A DNA stretch of 64,000 nt from Allocoprococcus sp004560705 (GCF_052065755.1 NZ_JBQHTK010000002.1:1-64000), one strand, 5' to 3'; positions 51,997 to 61,297 are shown, counted from the first letter of the stretch. Notes: generated by a model from the sequence alone, not told the origin. Translations and numbers: made by a program.

Positions 51997-52032
51997 AAAA
52001 CCCACCGGAGAATTCTTCAGTGGGTTTTACTT
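51997..52032. terminator. Bidirectional terminator
   Basis: AAAACCCAC (51997-52005) pairs with GTGGGTTTT (52020-52028). A-rich and T-rich flanks allow termination of the Ior operon and of the minus-strand amidohydrolase. Confidence 0.85.
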
Positions 52033-52845
52033 TTATTGAATGCCTAATAATTTTATAGCATTTTCTGATAGAATCAATTCTTTTTCCCGATCAGTGAGTG
52101 CGCTTTCCTTCAGAATTTCAGCACAGGTTCTTTGGTCTGCCCATGGACAGTCGGTAGCAAAAAGAATCTTATCCGCGCCATGTTTGCGCACCATGCGGAT
52201 AAACTGGGCTTCACTCACACGAGTGATAGAGTAAGCAGTGTCGAGAAAGATGTTCTGACCGCAGAGTTTTTCTTCGGCCTCATCGTAATTTTCGTTGCTT
52301 CCTAAATGTGCAAGAATCAGATTTTCCGGAGCAACATCTTTCAAAACGTCGAGAACCATATCGGGAGTGCAGAACTCATGATCCGGCGTATAGGGATCAT
52401 ATCCGGCATGAGTGATAACCGGAAGACCGATCTCGGATGCGGCATAGATCAGATTTTTCATGCGGATATCATTGAATTCTACATTCTGATAATGTGGGTG
52501 GACTTTGACTCCGGCGAATCCTTCTCGTTTAATCAGCGCCAGATGAGCTTTGCAGTCAGGATCGTCCGGATGGATACCCGCAAGGGAAATCAGCCGTTGC
52601 TCATGAACGGAAGCATACGTCTCGTTGATATAAACCGCAAAACGAAGGATGGAATCAAATTGCTTCACATCGGTTACGACAGGAAGCACAACACTGATGT
52701 CGATACCGGCCTGTTTCATGGAAGAACGCAAGCCGTCTGCACAACCGTTGGTGGTGGGCTTTTGTCTTATGACTGCTGCCAGATTGGAAATCGCTCGTTC
52801 TGCGATTTTCTCTGGAAATATATGAGTATGAAAATCAATAATCAT
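52033..52845 (-). CDS. Amidohydrolase-2 family TIM-barrel protein
   Basis: 270 residues. It begins MIIDFHTHIFPEKIAERAI with the HxH metal motif. It has GIHPDDPD, VKVHPHYQNVEF, VITHAGYDPYTPDHE and a late Asp in LFATDCPWADQR. Members hydrolyse or decarboxylate aromatic and related acids. It is co-directed with the aminotransferase upstream (43 bases) and may act on a product of the same amino-acid pathway. The exact substrate is unknown. Confidence 0.85.
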   Translation of the reverse strand: MIIDFHTHIFPEKIAERAISNLAAVIRQKPTTNGCADGLRSSMKQAGIDISVVLPVVTDVKQFDSILRFAVYINETYASVHEQRLISLAGIHPDDPDCKAHLALIKREGFAGVKVHPHYQNVEFNDIRMKNLIYAASEIGLPVITHAGYDPYTPDHEFCTPDMVLDVLKDVAPENLILAHLGSNENYDEAEEKLCGQNIFLDTAYSITRVSEAQFIRMVRKHGADKILFATDCPWADQRTCAEILKESALTDREKELILSENAIKLLGIQ

Positions 52846-52888
52846 GGGTGTTTTCTCTTCTAGTATTTATTTGACAGATTTTTATGTG

Positions 52889-54079
52889 TTATTTATAAGA
52901 ATCTGCCAGTTTTTTGAACGCATCAAGCGCGCGTTCGATTCTTTCTGTAGGTACGCAGTAGGAAATACGTGCATGTCCCGGACAGCCGAAACCGGATCCC
53001 GGAACGATGAGGATATTAAACTGTTTTGCTCTTTCACAGAAAGCAACGTCATCTTCTTCCAGTGTCTTCGGGAAGATGTAGAAGGTTCCGTCCGGTTTTA
53101 CTACATCAAAACCAATCTCGCGGAGCCCATTGTAAAGGAGATTGCGGTTGGTCTCATAGATGGTGATGTCGGCAGTCATATCTGCACACATGGCACATAC
53201 GCGCTGGAAAAGTCCGGGTGCATTGACATATCCAAGGGAACGGCCTGCACCTGCAACAGCTGCGTACACCAGTCCGTGTTCCTCGACTTCATCCGGAACA
53301 AGAACGTATCCCAGACGTTCTCCCGGAAGGGAGAGGGACTTGGACCAGGAATAGCACACCAGAGTATTGTTGTAGTATTTAGGAAGGTACGGAACCTCAA
53401 TACCATCGAACACGATCTCGCGATAAGGCTCATCCGCGATCAAGTAGATCGGATGGCCCAATTCAGCAGATTTTGCGTTGAGGATCTCCGCAAGTTTTGT
53501 GCAGGTCTCATGTGAATATACAACACCGCAGGGGTTATTCGGAGAGTTTACAATGACTGCTTTTGTGTTCTCGTTGATTGCTGCTTCAAACTTTTCAAAG
53601 TCGATCTGGAAAGCTTCGGTATCGGCAGGGATCAGATTCATTTTTGCGCCGGCACCTTCGATAAATACTTTGTATTCCGGGAAGTATGGTGCAAATACAA
53701 TGACCTCGTCATCCTTGTTGCAAAGACCATTCAGACAGCAGCAAAGTGCAGCGGCGGCACCGACGGATACATAAAAGTTATCCGGCCCGAAAGATGTATC
53801 GAACCGTCTGTTTACGGAATCGGCAAGGAGCTTTCTGACTTCGATGTCTCCCTGAGCGCTGGTATAACCATGAATAACTACAGGATCTGTATCCTGAAGC
53901 AGTTTGATTGCAGTTTCATTGACTGCATCCGGAGCCGGAACACTTGGATTTCCGATGGAGAAATCAAATACATTCTCAGCGCCGATTTCTGCAGCTCTTT
54001 GTTTACCAAATTCGAAAAGTTCACGGATCACGGAACGGGAAGTCCCCAATGCCACCATTCTTTCATTTAAATTCGCCAT
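52889..54079 (-). CDS. PLP-dependent aminotransferase, class I/II
   Basis: 396 residues. Fold type I signatures are present: NSPNNPCGVVYS, YLIADEPYREIVFDG, the PLP-binding Lys in CYSWSKSLSLPGERLGYV, and HARISYCVP with the substrate-binding Arg near the C-terminus. It probably converts aromatic or branched-chain amino acids to 2-oxoacids for IorAB. The ATG at 54079 has GAGG upstream, and a clear promoter lies at 54150-54178. Confidence 0.93.
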   Translation of the reverse strand: MANLNERMVALGTSRSVIRELFEFGKQRAAEIGAENVFDFSIGNPSVPAPDAVNETAIKLLQDTDPVVIHGYTSAQGDIEVRKLLADSVNRRFDTSFGPDNFYVSVGAAAALCCCLNGLCNKDDEVIVFAPYFPEYKVFIEGAGAKMNLIPADTEAFQIDFEKFEAAINENTKAVIVNSPNNPCGVVYSHETCTKLAEILNAKSAELGHPIYLIADEPYREIVFDGIEVPYLPKYYNNTLVCYSWSKSLSLPGERLGYVLVPDEVEEHGLVYAAVAGAGRSLGYVNAPGLFQRVCAMCADMTADITIYETNRNLLYNGLREIGFDVVKPDGTFYIFPKTLEEDDVAFCERAKQFNILIVPGSGFGCPGHARISYCVPTERIERALDAFKKLADSYK

Positions 54080-54149
54080 GATGATTACCTCGTTGTTTTT
54101 GTTTATTTATGATTGGATTGTAGTTGTATATTAACGCGTTGCTGTAATA

Positions 54150-54178
54150 ATGATAGAGCATAATATTTTATTTGTCAA
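54150..54178 (-). promoter_or_regulatory. Promoter of the aminotransferase/amidohydrolase operon
   Basis: On the minus strand TTGACA (54178-54173) and TATCAT (54155-54150) are separated by 17 bases. Confidence 0.7.
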
Positions 54179-54253
54179 TGAAAGAATCCCGATGAAAAAG
54201 CATCTTATTGTATGAAAAAAGGAAAAAAACAAGCGGACGTATCCGTAATCTGA

Positions 54254-54322
54254 TTGACAGATCAAATGGCGTATGCTACAATTTTATTACTTTAACGATT
54301 TAAAGATTAAAAACTTTAAGGT
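54254..54322 (+). promoter_or_regulatory. Promoter and putative operator of the symporter
   Basis: A perfect TTGACA (54254-54259), 17-base spacer and TACAAT (54277-54282). Just downstream, 54297-54312 reads GATTTAAAGATTAAAA, with further TTAAAG/CTTTAA copies around it. The motif and its position match those of the acyl-CoA synthetase promoter at 47354. Confidence 0.7.
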
Positions 54323-54376
54323 ACTAAAGAAAAAGCACAAACTCAATGAGTTAGTTGAGAGGGAAGAGGAAAGAAA

Positions 54377-55912
54377 ATGTTAAAAGTAATTGTACTCCTG
54401 GCATACTTTGCACTGATGATCGCAATCGGTCTGTATTGCCGCAAAACAGCAACAGATGTAAATGGTTTTGTATTGGGCGGCCGCTCGGTTGGACCGTGGC
54501 TTACCGCTTTCGCATACGGTACTTCTTATTTTTCCGCGGTCGTATTTGTAGGATACGCGGGACAGTTTGGATGGAAATATGGTATCGCAGCGACCTGGGC
54601 CGGTATTGGAAATGCCATTATTGGCTCACTTCTTGCATGGGTAGTTCTGGGAAGAAGAACCAGAATCATGACACAGCATCTTGATTCAGCGACGATGCCG
54701 CAGTTTTTCGGACAGAGATACAACAGTAAAGCACTGAAATTGTGTGCTTCCCTGATTATCTTCGTGTTCCTGATCCCATATACAGCATCGCTTTATAATG
54801 GTCTTTCCAGATTATTCGGAATGGCATTTAACATTGATTATTCCGTATGTATTGTATTGATGGCAGTTCTCACCGGTATCTATGTAATTGCCGGAGGTTA
54901 TATGGCTACTGCGATCAATGATTTCATTCAGGGTATGGTTATGTTGGTAGGTATTGTTGCAGTGATCGCGGCAGTCCTTGCAAGCAAAGGCGGATTTATG
55001 GAAGCATACCAGGGACTTGCACAGATTTCGGATGAAACGGTTTCTACCGCGCCCGGTGTATTCGCATCTTTCTTTGGACCTGATCCACTGAACCTGATGT
55101 TTGTGGTTATCCTTACTTCTCTTGGTACATGGGGACTTCCACAGATGGTTCAGAAATTTTATGCGATCAAAGATGAGAACGCGATTCAGAAAGGAACTAT
55201 TATTTCCACGCTGTTTGCTCTGGTTGTAGCCGGCGGATGTTATTTCCTTGGCGGTTTCGGACGTCTGTTCTCCGATAAAATTGATATTGCCGCAAATGGA
55301 TATGATTCTGTTATCCCGACCATGTTGGAGAGTTTAAGCCCGATGCTGATCGCACTGGTAGTAATCCTGGTACTTTCCGCATCTATGTCTACACTGTCCT
55401 CACTGGTAATCGCGTCCAGTTCCACACTGACGATCGATTTTATTAAAGATAACGTGGTAAAAGATATGGATGACAAAAAGCAGGTAACTGTAATCCGTGG
55501 ATTTATCGTCGTATTTATCGCGATTTCTGCAGTACTTGCACTGATTCAGTATAAGAGTTCCGTAACCTTCATCGCACAGCTGATGGGTGTGTCATGGGGA
55601 GCACTTGCAGGTTCCTTCCTGGCTCCGTTCCTGTATTCGCTGTACTGGAAGAAGACAACGGTAGCATCCTGCTGGGTATCCTTCATCTGGGGCTGCGGTC
55701 TTACGTTTATCAATATGTTTGCAAGATCAAGCCTTCCGGTGATCATGCAGTCTCCGATCAATACGGGTGCAATCGCAATGCTCGGCGGTCTGATTATCGT
55801 TCCGCTTGTCAGCCTTGTTACACCGAAGCCGGATAAGAAACTGGTAGACGAGGCATTTGCCTGCTATGAAAAATCAACTGTAGTTTCACAGAAAACGGCA
55901 CTTGGAAAATAA
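54377..55912 (+). CDS. Sodium:solute symporter (SSS family)
   Basis: 511 residues with about 13 membrane helices. Typical SSS features include VNGFVLGGRSVGPWLTAFAY at the N-terminus, the SAVVFVGYAG region, AGGYMATAINDFIQGMVM in the middle, and SMSTLSSLVIASSS, whose Ser pair contributes to sodium site 2. It lies in the amino-acid fermentation locus and shares a probable operator with the acyl-CoA synthetase, so it probably imports an amino acid or exports/imports the related acid. RBS AGAGGAAAG precedes the ATG. Confidence 0.92.
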   Translation: MLKVIVLLAYFALMIAIGLYCRKTATDVNGFVLGGRSVGPWLTAFAYGTSYFSAVVFVGYAGQFGWKYGIAATWAGIGNAIIGSLLAWVVLGRRTRIMTQHLDSATMPQFFGQRYNSKALKLCASLIIFVFLIPYTASLYNGLSRLFGMAFNIDYSVCIVLMAVLTGIYVIAGGYMATAINDFIQGMVMLVGIVAVIAAVLASKGGFMEAYQGLAQISDETVSTAPGVFASFFGPDPLNLMFVVILTSLGTWGLPQMVQKFYAIKDENAIQKGTIISTLFALVVAGGCYFLGGFGRLFSDKIDIAANGYDSVIPTMLESLSPMLIALVVILVLSASMSTLSSLVIASSSTLTIDFIKDNVVKDMDDKKQVTVIRGFIVVFIAISAVLALIQYKSSVTFIAQLMGVSWGALAGSFLAPFLYSLYWKKTTVASCWVSFIWGCGLTFINMFARSSLPVIMQSPINTGAIAMLGGLIIVPLVSLVTPKPDKKLVDEAFACYEKSTVVSQKTALGK

Positions 55913-55926
55913 AGAATGTAGATGTT

Positions 55927-55974
55927 AAAAAATAGCTAAGATCGGGATGGGACTGGTCTTAGCTATTTTTTGAT
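55927..55974 (+). terminator. Strong terminator
   Basis: AAAATAGCTAAGA and TCTTAGCTATTTT form a long stem followed by TTGATTTT. The A-rich 5' side would also allow function on the minus strand. Confidence 0.9.
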
Positions 55975-56143
55975 TTTAAATAAGTATTAGGGATTTTTGA
56001 TTGTATTGTAAATCGATTTGAATTATGTTAACATTTATGGACATAAGGATGGATTTGGATGAGCGGAGTGGGTGTGGATTGATTCATTTATGTACACACC
56101 GTAAAAAATATATGAGCATAGATGTGGTCTGCTGACAAAAAAC

Positions 56144-57245
56144 ATGGAAAAGAAGTATTACGAAATTCTTTTTATAACTACTTTCATTGTTGGAATCATT
56201 AGTTTGATAATGCCTTGGGGACAAAGAACTACAATACCTGTTATTAGCTTCATTCTGATTATTATAGCACTGGGTGAAAAAGAACATAAAATAATAAATT
56301 TATGTTTTGCATGTCTTGGATATATGATAGATGTTATTTTTAATCAAATTGTATTATATATTTTGAATAAATTTTTTGGAATAATAGTAGTTGGTAGTTC
56401 TTATGTAGTTATATTCGATATTATATATACTGGAATATTTGCTTTACTCATCATTTTGATCAGAAAAATAATGTATAATAAGATAAATATTCTAAAATAT
56501 ATTAATAGCAGTAACAAATTTAATTCGGGGATATTAATAAATTTGATATGTTTTGTTGCTATTTTCGTAGCTAATGTAGTAATGGGACAAACAGTCAATT
56601 ATAATCAATCCGTACTCTTAATGAATAGCGTTCTTTTTGGTCTCTGTTTTCTAAGTACAAGCATTGTACTGATTTATTTTACAAAGACCATCCGTTCCGA
56701 AGAAGAAAAGAAAGCAGACCAGGAACGTTTGAAAATGACGGAAAATTACGTATCCGGTTTGGAACAATTGATTGATGAATCCAGAGAGCTTCGCCATGAT
56801 TACAAAAACCTGATCGCAACGATCTCCGGTTTCATCGAAGAGGATGACATGCCGCATTTGAAAGAGTATTTTGATACGAATATCCGGGATACCTGGGTGG
56901 CTTTAGATAAAAAGGGAAAAGCGTGGCAGTCCTTAAAAGATGTCGAGCCGCCTGCTGGGGCTCCTGATTGACAACGCCATCGAAGCGGCCGAAGAATCTG
57001 AAAAGAAATATGTAGATATTCGTATGGCAAATGCAGAAAACGGATATCGGATCATCATAGAGAATACATATGGCACAAAGCCTGAGTTAGCGCATCTCTA
57101 TGATAAGGGTTATTCGACAAAAGGAGAAAACAGAGGCTATGGAATGTATTATGCACGCGAAATCATTTTGGATAATGAAGATATGGATTATTGTTTTGAG
57201 ATTCAGGAAAATGTAATCGTGCAAAACATCAATATTGAAATCTAA
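56144..57245 (+). pseudogene. GHKL sensor kinase (AgrC-like), broken
   Basis: The first frame (56144-56971) has six membrane helices in its N-terminal 180 residues, then a coiled segment and the H-box-like ELRHDYKNLIATISGF. It ends out of frame after LKDVEPP. The second frame (56940-57245) resumes with LLIDNAIEAAEESEKKYVDI and GENRGYGMYYAREI, the N- and G-boxes of GHKL ATPases. About 30-70 residues between them are missing, so this is a deletion with frameshift rather than a simple sequencing slip. No AgrB or response-regulator gene is adjacent. Confidence 0.8.
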
Positions 57246-57340
57246 TGGCAGTGTTGCGTATGATTCTATCTGCAATGAGTGCCGGATTTGCCTGTATTAT
57301 TCAAACTATGGATATTATTGGAACCGTGGTTCCGAAATAA
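57245..57340 (+). CDS. 31-residue hydrophobic peptide after the sensor kinase
   Basis: The ATG overlaps the kinase stop codon (TAATG). The product has a hydrophobic stretch with one Cys (RMILSAMSAGFACIIQTMDI). Small hydrophobic peptides next to AgrC-type kinases are often signal precursors (AgrD), but this one lacks the usual charged tail and no AgrB is near. It may be a translated relic. Confidence 0.28.
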   Translation: MAVLRMILSAMSAGFACIIQTMDIIGTVVPK

Positions 57341-57349
57341 TGATGGATT

Positions 57350-57400
57350 AGACATAAAAGCAGCAGAAGGAAAGAAGCCTTTTGCTGCTTTTATGTCTTG
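57350..57400. terminator. Strong terminator
   Basis: AGACATAAAAGCAGCA (57350-57365) pairs perfectly with TGCTGCTTTTATGTCT (57383-57398). Confidence 0.85.
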
Positions 57401-57440
57401 TTGAATTTGAACAGTTTATATTTTTTCAATGTTTTCTATT

Positions 57441-57605
57441 TCAAGATACTGTCGGTACGCTTTTTACAAGCCACACACCATTTGGCGATAAGATAACTTA
57501 TGACCGGCGTCAGGCATATCCTGTGTTCTGACCTTAAAAATAATCGGAGCACCATGGAGTTTCCCGACTTTTTCCGCAGTGAATTTATCTGAATAAAACA
57601 CACCT
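57441..57605 (-). pseudogene. RNA 2'-phosphotransferase (KptA/Tpt1) remnant
   Basis: On the minus strand 57605 leftward reads GVFYSDKFTAEKVGKLHGAP followed by IIFKVRTQDM and DAGHK. After a shift of frame it continues ILSPNGVWLVKSVPTVS to a stop at 57443-57441. These are the C-terminal motifs of KptA/Tpt1 (VGKRHG.PVI.KV, then NGVWL...VP). Only about 55 codons remain and the N-terminal catalytic part is absent. Intact enzymes remove 2'-phosphates from RNA using NAD. Confidence 0.7.
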
Positions 57606-57809
57606 GCCTTTTTGATTAATTATAACATGTTTTGCAAATAATGGTTCTGATTAATTCGAAGAATTCTGAAAACGGTATAGAAGAAAAGGACGTCTGAATG
57701 AGAAATAAATTAAATAGTTGTTTATATGCGATTAAAAGCAAAATATATTTGACATATTGTCACATAAGTGATAATCTATGGTTGGAAGGAACAAGGAGGT
57801 GAAGAGCAA

Positions 57810-58031
57810 GTGGCAAAAAACATTGCTATAAAGGTAGCGAGAGCTGAGAAAGATATGACACAAAAAGCCCTGGCTGAAGCGGTCGGAGTTTCGCGGCAGA
57901 CCATGAATGCCATTGAAAAGGGTGAATACAATCCAACAATAAAACTATGCCGAAAGATTTGCCGTGTATTAAACAAGAGCTTAGATGATTTATTCTGGGA
58001 GGATGAGGAAGATGAAGAAAGAGAAGAATAA
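57810..58031 (+). CDS. XRE-family HTH regulator
   Basis: The GTG start at 57810 follows AAGGAGGTGA. The 73-residue product is a minimal HTH (KVARAEKDMTQKALAEAVGV, SRQTMNAIEKGEYNPT) with an acidic tail. It is typical of a repressor that controls itself and a membrane protein gene overlapping it downstream. The C-terminal Glu-rich tail is encoded by the region holding the next gene's ribosome site. Confidence 0.88.
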   Translation: MAKNIAIKVARAEKDMTQKALAEAVGVSRQTMNAIEKGEYNPTIKLCRKICRVLNKSLDDLFWEDEEDEEREE

Positions 58032-58485
58032 TCTTGACGAGAGACAGGAACTGAAACTTTTGAAAATTGAACACAATGGCTGCTGGTTTGCTTTTTGGGG
58101 ACTGCTGGCAGCAATGTTGATTCAGATGTTTTTGGGCAATGGCAGTCCGAAAAATCTTGCAGGAGAATGGATCGTATTTATGTGCCTTGCAATTTATCTA
58201 TCGGCTGCCTGTATGAAAAATGGAATTTGGGACAGAAAACTAAAACCAAATTTTAAAACAAACGTAATTGCCAGTGTAATTGCAGGTACTGCATTAGGTG
58301 TCATTTGGTTTGTGATTTCCTATCAAAATTATCATAATTTTATCGGATCTATTATGACCGGTGTTTTTATGTTCATTTGTACGGGAGGTTTATGTTTGGC
58401 TGCATTAGTAGTATCCTCACTGATATACAAAAAAAGAGTTGAAAAACTGGAAAAGGTGGATGAGGATTCTATGTGTGACGAATAG
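58012..58485 (+). CDS. Four-helix membrane protein paired with the XRE regulator
   Basis: The ATG at 58012 lies inside the end of the XRE gene with GGAGGATGAGG upstream. The 157-residue product starts with a charged segment containing LDERQE, followed by four hydrophobic helices. Two-gene units of a small XRE regulator and a DUF-type membrane protein with LDERQ are common in Lachnospiraceae (DUF6773-like). The function is unknown. Confidence 0.7.
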   Translation: MKKEKNNLDERQELKLLKIEHNGCWFAFWGLLAAMLIQMFLGNGSPKNLAGEWIVFMCLAIYLSAACMKNGIWDRKLKPNFKTNVIASVIAGTALGVIWFVISYQNYHNFIGSIMTGVFMFICTGGLCLAALVVSSLIYKKRVEKLEKVDEDSMCDE

Positions 58486-58508
58486 AATATATGATATGAA
58501 TGGGATGA

Positions 58509-58549
58509 GCGGTGCTTCGGGAATTAGAATTCGAAGCACCGTTTATTAT
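58509..58549 (+). terminator. Rho-independent terminator
   Basis: GGTGCTTCG (58511-58519) pairs with CGAAGCACC (58532-58540), followed by GTTTATTAT. Confidence 0.75.
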
Positions 58550-58697
58550 GTATCCGTTCCCAAAGTCATCTTAATTGACTTAATGCGATGTTGTGTTTAT
58601 AATAATACTAATTTGAATGTGACTAGGTACCTGTCCCCTGGTCACTCGCAAACCGGAATTGATTTTATAATGACAGGAAAAGGCGGGAGTAGTGAGT

Positions 58698-59327
58698 ATG
58701 ATTAACAGGGAAGATATGCTGGAACTGACCAGACGTATGACCCCGGCCAGGTCTTCGGTGTCGAGGATTGCAGGGGCGTATTTTGATGAGGAAGGTTATG
58801 TTGACGGGACTTTTAATACGCATTTTCTGAAATTGTCGGTACCGGACCGGACAAAGAATCTGAATCTGGCGAAGACGATTCTGATTTCCAGGACCAATGA
58901 CCAAATGAAGGACTACCTAATCCCGGATTCTGCGAGAAAGCCGGGGAGCATCTGGCAGTTATTGGATGGGATTAAAGAGTCCGAACTTAAGAATGATGCA
59001 TTTCTGGATATTTTGTATGAATTGATTCAAGAGAGAGTTCATCCGGGATATCCGTATGCTTGTTATCTTTATTTCGGACAATATGATGTTCCCGTAAAAG
59101 GCAGTGATAAGGAGTGGATGGAAGGATCGGAAGAGGTTTATACATACCTTTTATGCACAATCAGTCCGCTTATCGGCGAGTACGAACCGGGGAAACCGGA
59201 ATTTGGATTCTTATATCCGGCTTTTCGTGACAGGACAACAGATAACAGATACATCAATATATTTGAAGAACAGAAAGGAAAATATTATGAACTGTATATG
59301 ACACAGTATGCAGGGTTTGAAACGTAA
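58698..59327 (+). CDS. DUF4317-like protein, short form
   Basis: The ATG at 58698 follows GGCGGGAG. The 209-residue product matches the front part of DUF4317 proteins: REDMLELTRRMTPARSSVSR, IAGAYFDEEGYV, ASEEVYSFLL-type segment SEEVYTYLLCTISP, and GFLYPAFRDRTTDNRYI. Typical members are nearly twice as long, so this is a shortened paralogue. The terminator just after suggests that the short form is the real gene end. The role of the family is unknown. Confidence 0.75.
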   Translation: MINREDMLELTRRMTPARSSVSRIAGAYFDEEGYVDGTFNTHFLKLSVPDRTKNLNLAKTILISRTNDQMKDYLIPDSARKPGSIWQLLDGIKESELKNDAFLDILYELIQERVHPGYPYACYLYFGQYDVPVKGSDKEWMEGSEEVYTYLLCTISPLIGEYEPGKPEFGFLYPAFRDRTTDNRYINIFEEQKGKYYELYMTQYAGFET

Positions 59328-59334
59328 ATGATGG

Positions 59335-59373
59335 GAAGACTACAATTTCAAGAAATTGTAGTCTTCCGCTTTA
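59335..59373 (+). terminator. Perfect 15-bp hairpin terminator
   Basis: GAAGACTACAATTTC-AA-GAAATTGTAGTCTTC (59335-59366) followed by CGCTTTATT. Confidence 0.7.
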
Positions 59374-59447
59374 TTGACGGTTATTTTCTGCATTTTGTAT
59401 AATAGGCGTAGCTGATATACGATGAGGAGAAAGGGGAACCAGGAGAA

Positions 59448-61235
59448 ATGCAGAAAGAATTCTATACAGGTCATTTGTTTGATGTTTACCGGTATTTTGG
59501 AGCACATAAAGAAGGGGATCATTTTATTTTCCGTGTATTTGCACCGGGAGCGAGAGGCGTTACGGTCATGGGAGAATTTAGTAGCTGGCGGGAGATTCCG
59601 ATGTATCAGGAGAACCAGAGTGGTGTATATATATCGGAGCCGATTGCGGCAAAGTTGGGACAAATGTATAAATATTGCATTTACACGGGAAAGGGCTGGC
59701 GGGTAGAGCATGCGGATCCTTATGGATTTCAGATGGAGCTGCGTCCGGCAAACTGTTCGATCCTGACGGAGTTGGATTCCTATCAGTTTCAGGACGAGGA
59801 ATGGATGCAGTCGCGCACGGTAAGGCACGATGAGGCGTTGAATATTTACGAGCTGCACGCAGGATCCTGGAAAAAGAAAGGGGAAGAAGAGACGGACTGG
59901 TATGATTACGAGGAACTGGCGGAGCTTCTTATCCCATATATCAAGGAAAATCATTATACACATCTGGAATTCATGCCTCTTTCTGAGCACCCGTTTGACG
60001 GTTCCTGGGGGTATCAGAATACCGGATTTTTTGCGCCGACTTCACGGTATGGGACACCGGATCAGCTGAAAAAGCTGGTTGATAAATGCCATCAGGCAGG
60101 AATCGGAGTGATTATGGATTTTGTTCCGGTGCATTTTGCGGTGGATTATTATGGCTTGAAGGAATTTGACGGAACATGTCTGTATGAGTACCCAAATGCT
60201 GCAGTAGGAGAAAGTGAGTGGGGAAGCTGTAATTTCATGCATTCCCGGGGAGAGGTGCGCTGTTTCCTGCAGTCGGCGGCGAATTACTGGCTGGAGGAAT
60301 TTCATTTTGACGGGCTTCGGATGGACGCGGTCAGCCGGTTGATCTACTGGCAGGGAGATGAACGACGCGGTGTGAACGGAACGACGCTGGATTTCCTGAA
60401 GGCCATGAATCAGGGGCTGAAACAGCGCCATCCGACGGCGATGCTCATCGCAGAGGACTCGACTTCCTACCCGGGGGTGACAAAGCCGGTAGAGAAGGGC
60501 GGCCTCGGATTTGACTATAAATGGGATCTGGGATTCATGCATGACACGCTGGAGTATTTCCAGACGGCTCCGGAGTATCGGGCGCGGGATTATCATAAAC
60601 TGACATTTTCTATGATGTATTTCTATCATGAAAATTATATGCTGGAATTCTGTCATGACGAAGTGGTACACGGGAAAGCGACGATCCTTCAGAAAATGAA
60701 CGGGGATTACGATGGAAAATTTCCGCAGGCCAGAGCGATGTACATGTATATGATGGTGCATCCGGGTAAGAAACTGAATTTTATGGGAAATGAATTCGGC
60801 CAGCTCCGTGAGTGGGATGAGAAGCGGGAGCAGGACTGGGATATGCTGAAGTATCCGAATCATGATGCGCTTCACCGGTATATGATAGAACTGAACCGTA
60901 TTTACCGGGAAAATGATGCGTTCCATAGGGACTATGATCCTGAGAATTTCCGGTGGGTGGACTGCCATCAGGAGGAGCGGTGCATTTATGCGATGGAACG
61001 CGTTGGAATCAAAAGAAAATATATAGCTGTCTTTAATTTTTCGAATGTATTGCAGGAAGCGTATGAATTTAAGGTTGAGGAAGATGCAAAAATCAGAGTG
61101 GCATTGCACTCAGACTGGGAAGAATTCGGTGGCAGTACCGCAAAAAAGACATCTCTTGTCCGAAATGAGTACAAAAATGGAAAGGTCATTCTAAATCTTC
61201 CGCCGTTTTCCGGAATATTGTTGGAATCAGAATAA
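59448..61235 (+). CDS. glgB: 1,4-alpha-glucan branching enzyme
   Basis: 595 residues. An N-terminal CBM48-type domain (FRVFAPGARGVTVMGEFSSW) is followed by the GH13 barrel: VIMDFVPVHF, GLRMDAVSRLI with the nucleophile Asp, AMLIAEDSTSYPG with the acid/base Glu, and FCHDEVVHGKATI with the transition-state Asp replaced in the usual HDE context. A beta-domain end follows. It introduces alpha-1,6 branches into glycogen. RBS AGGAGAA precedes the ATG. No other glg gene is in the window. Confidence 0.95.
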   Translation: MQKEFYTGHLFDVYRYFGAHKEGDHFIFRVFAPGARGVTVMGEFSSWREIPMYQENQSGVYISEPIAAKLGQMYKYCIYTGKGWRVEHADPYGFQMELRPANCSILTELDSYQFQDEEWMQSRTVRHDEALNIYELHAGSWKKKGEEETDWYDYEELAELLIPYIKENHYTHLEFMPLSEHPFDGSWGYQNTGFFAPTSRYGTPDQLKKLVDKCHQAGIGVIMDFVPVHFAVDYYGLKEFDGTCLYEYPNAAVGESEWGSCNFMHSRGEVRCFLQSAANYWLEEFHFDGLRMDAVSRLIYWQGDERRGVNGTTLDFLKAMNQGLKQRHPTAMLIAEDSTSYPGVTKPVEKGGLGFDYKWDLGFMHDTLEYFQTAPEYRARDYHKLTFSMMYFYHENYMLEFCHDEVVHGKATILQKMNGDYDGKFPQARAMYMYMMVHPGKKLNFMGNEFGQLREWDEKREQDWDMLKYPNHDALHRYMIELNRIYRENDAFHRDYDPENFRWVDCHQEERCIYAMERVGIKRKYIAVFNFSNVLQEAYEFKVEEDAKIRVALHSDWEEFGGSTAKKTSLVRNEYKNGKVILNLPPFSGILLESE

Positions 61236-61239
61236 AGAA

Positions 61240-61276
61240 AAAGGGGCACTTCATTTATAAGAGGTGCCCCTGCGTT
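61240..61276. terminator. Bidirectional terminator
   Basis: AGGGGCAC (61243-61250) and GTGCCCCT (61265-61272) pair, flanked by A-rich and T-rich sequence, between convergent glgB and the GH2 gene. Confidence 0.85.
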
Positions 61277-61297
61277 TTAAAATTTTGATATTTCGGT

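Noticed and set aside
60042..61109. 355-codon minus-strand frame opposite glgB
   Set aside because: Shadow of a strong GH13 gene with no ribosome site or family.
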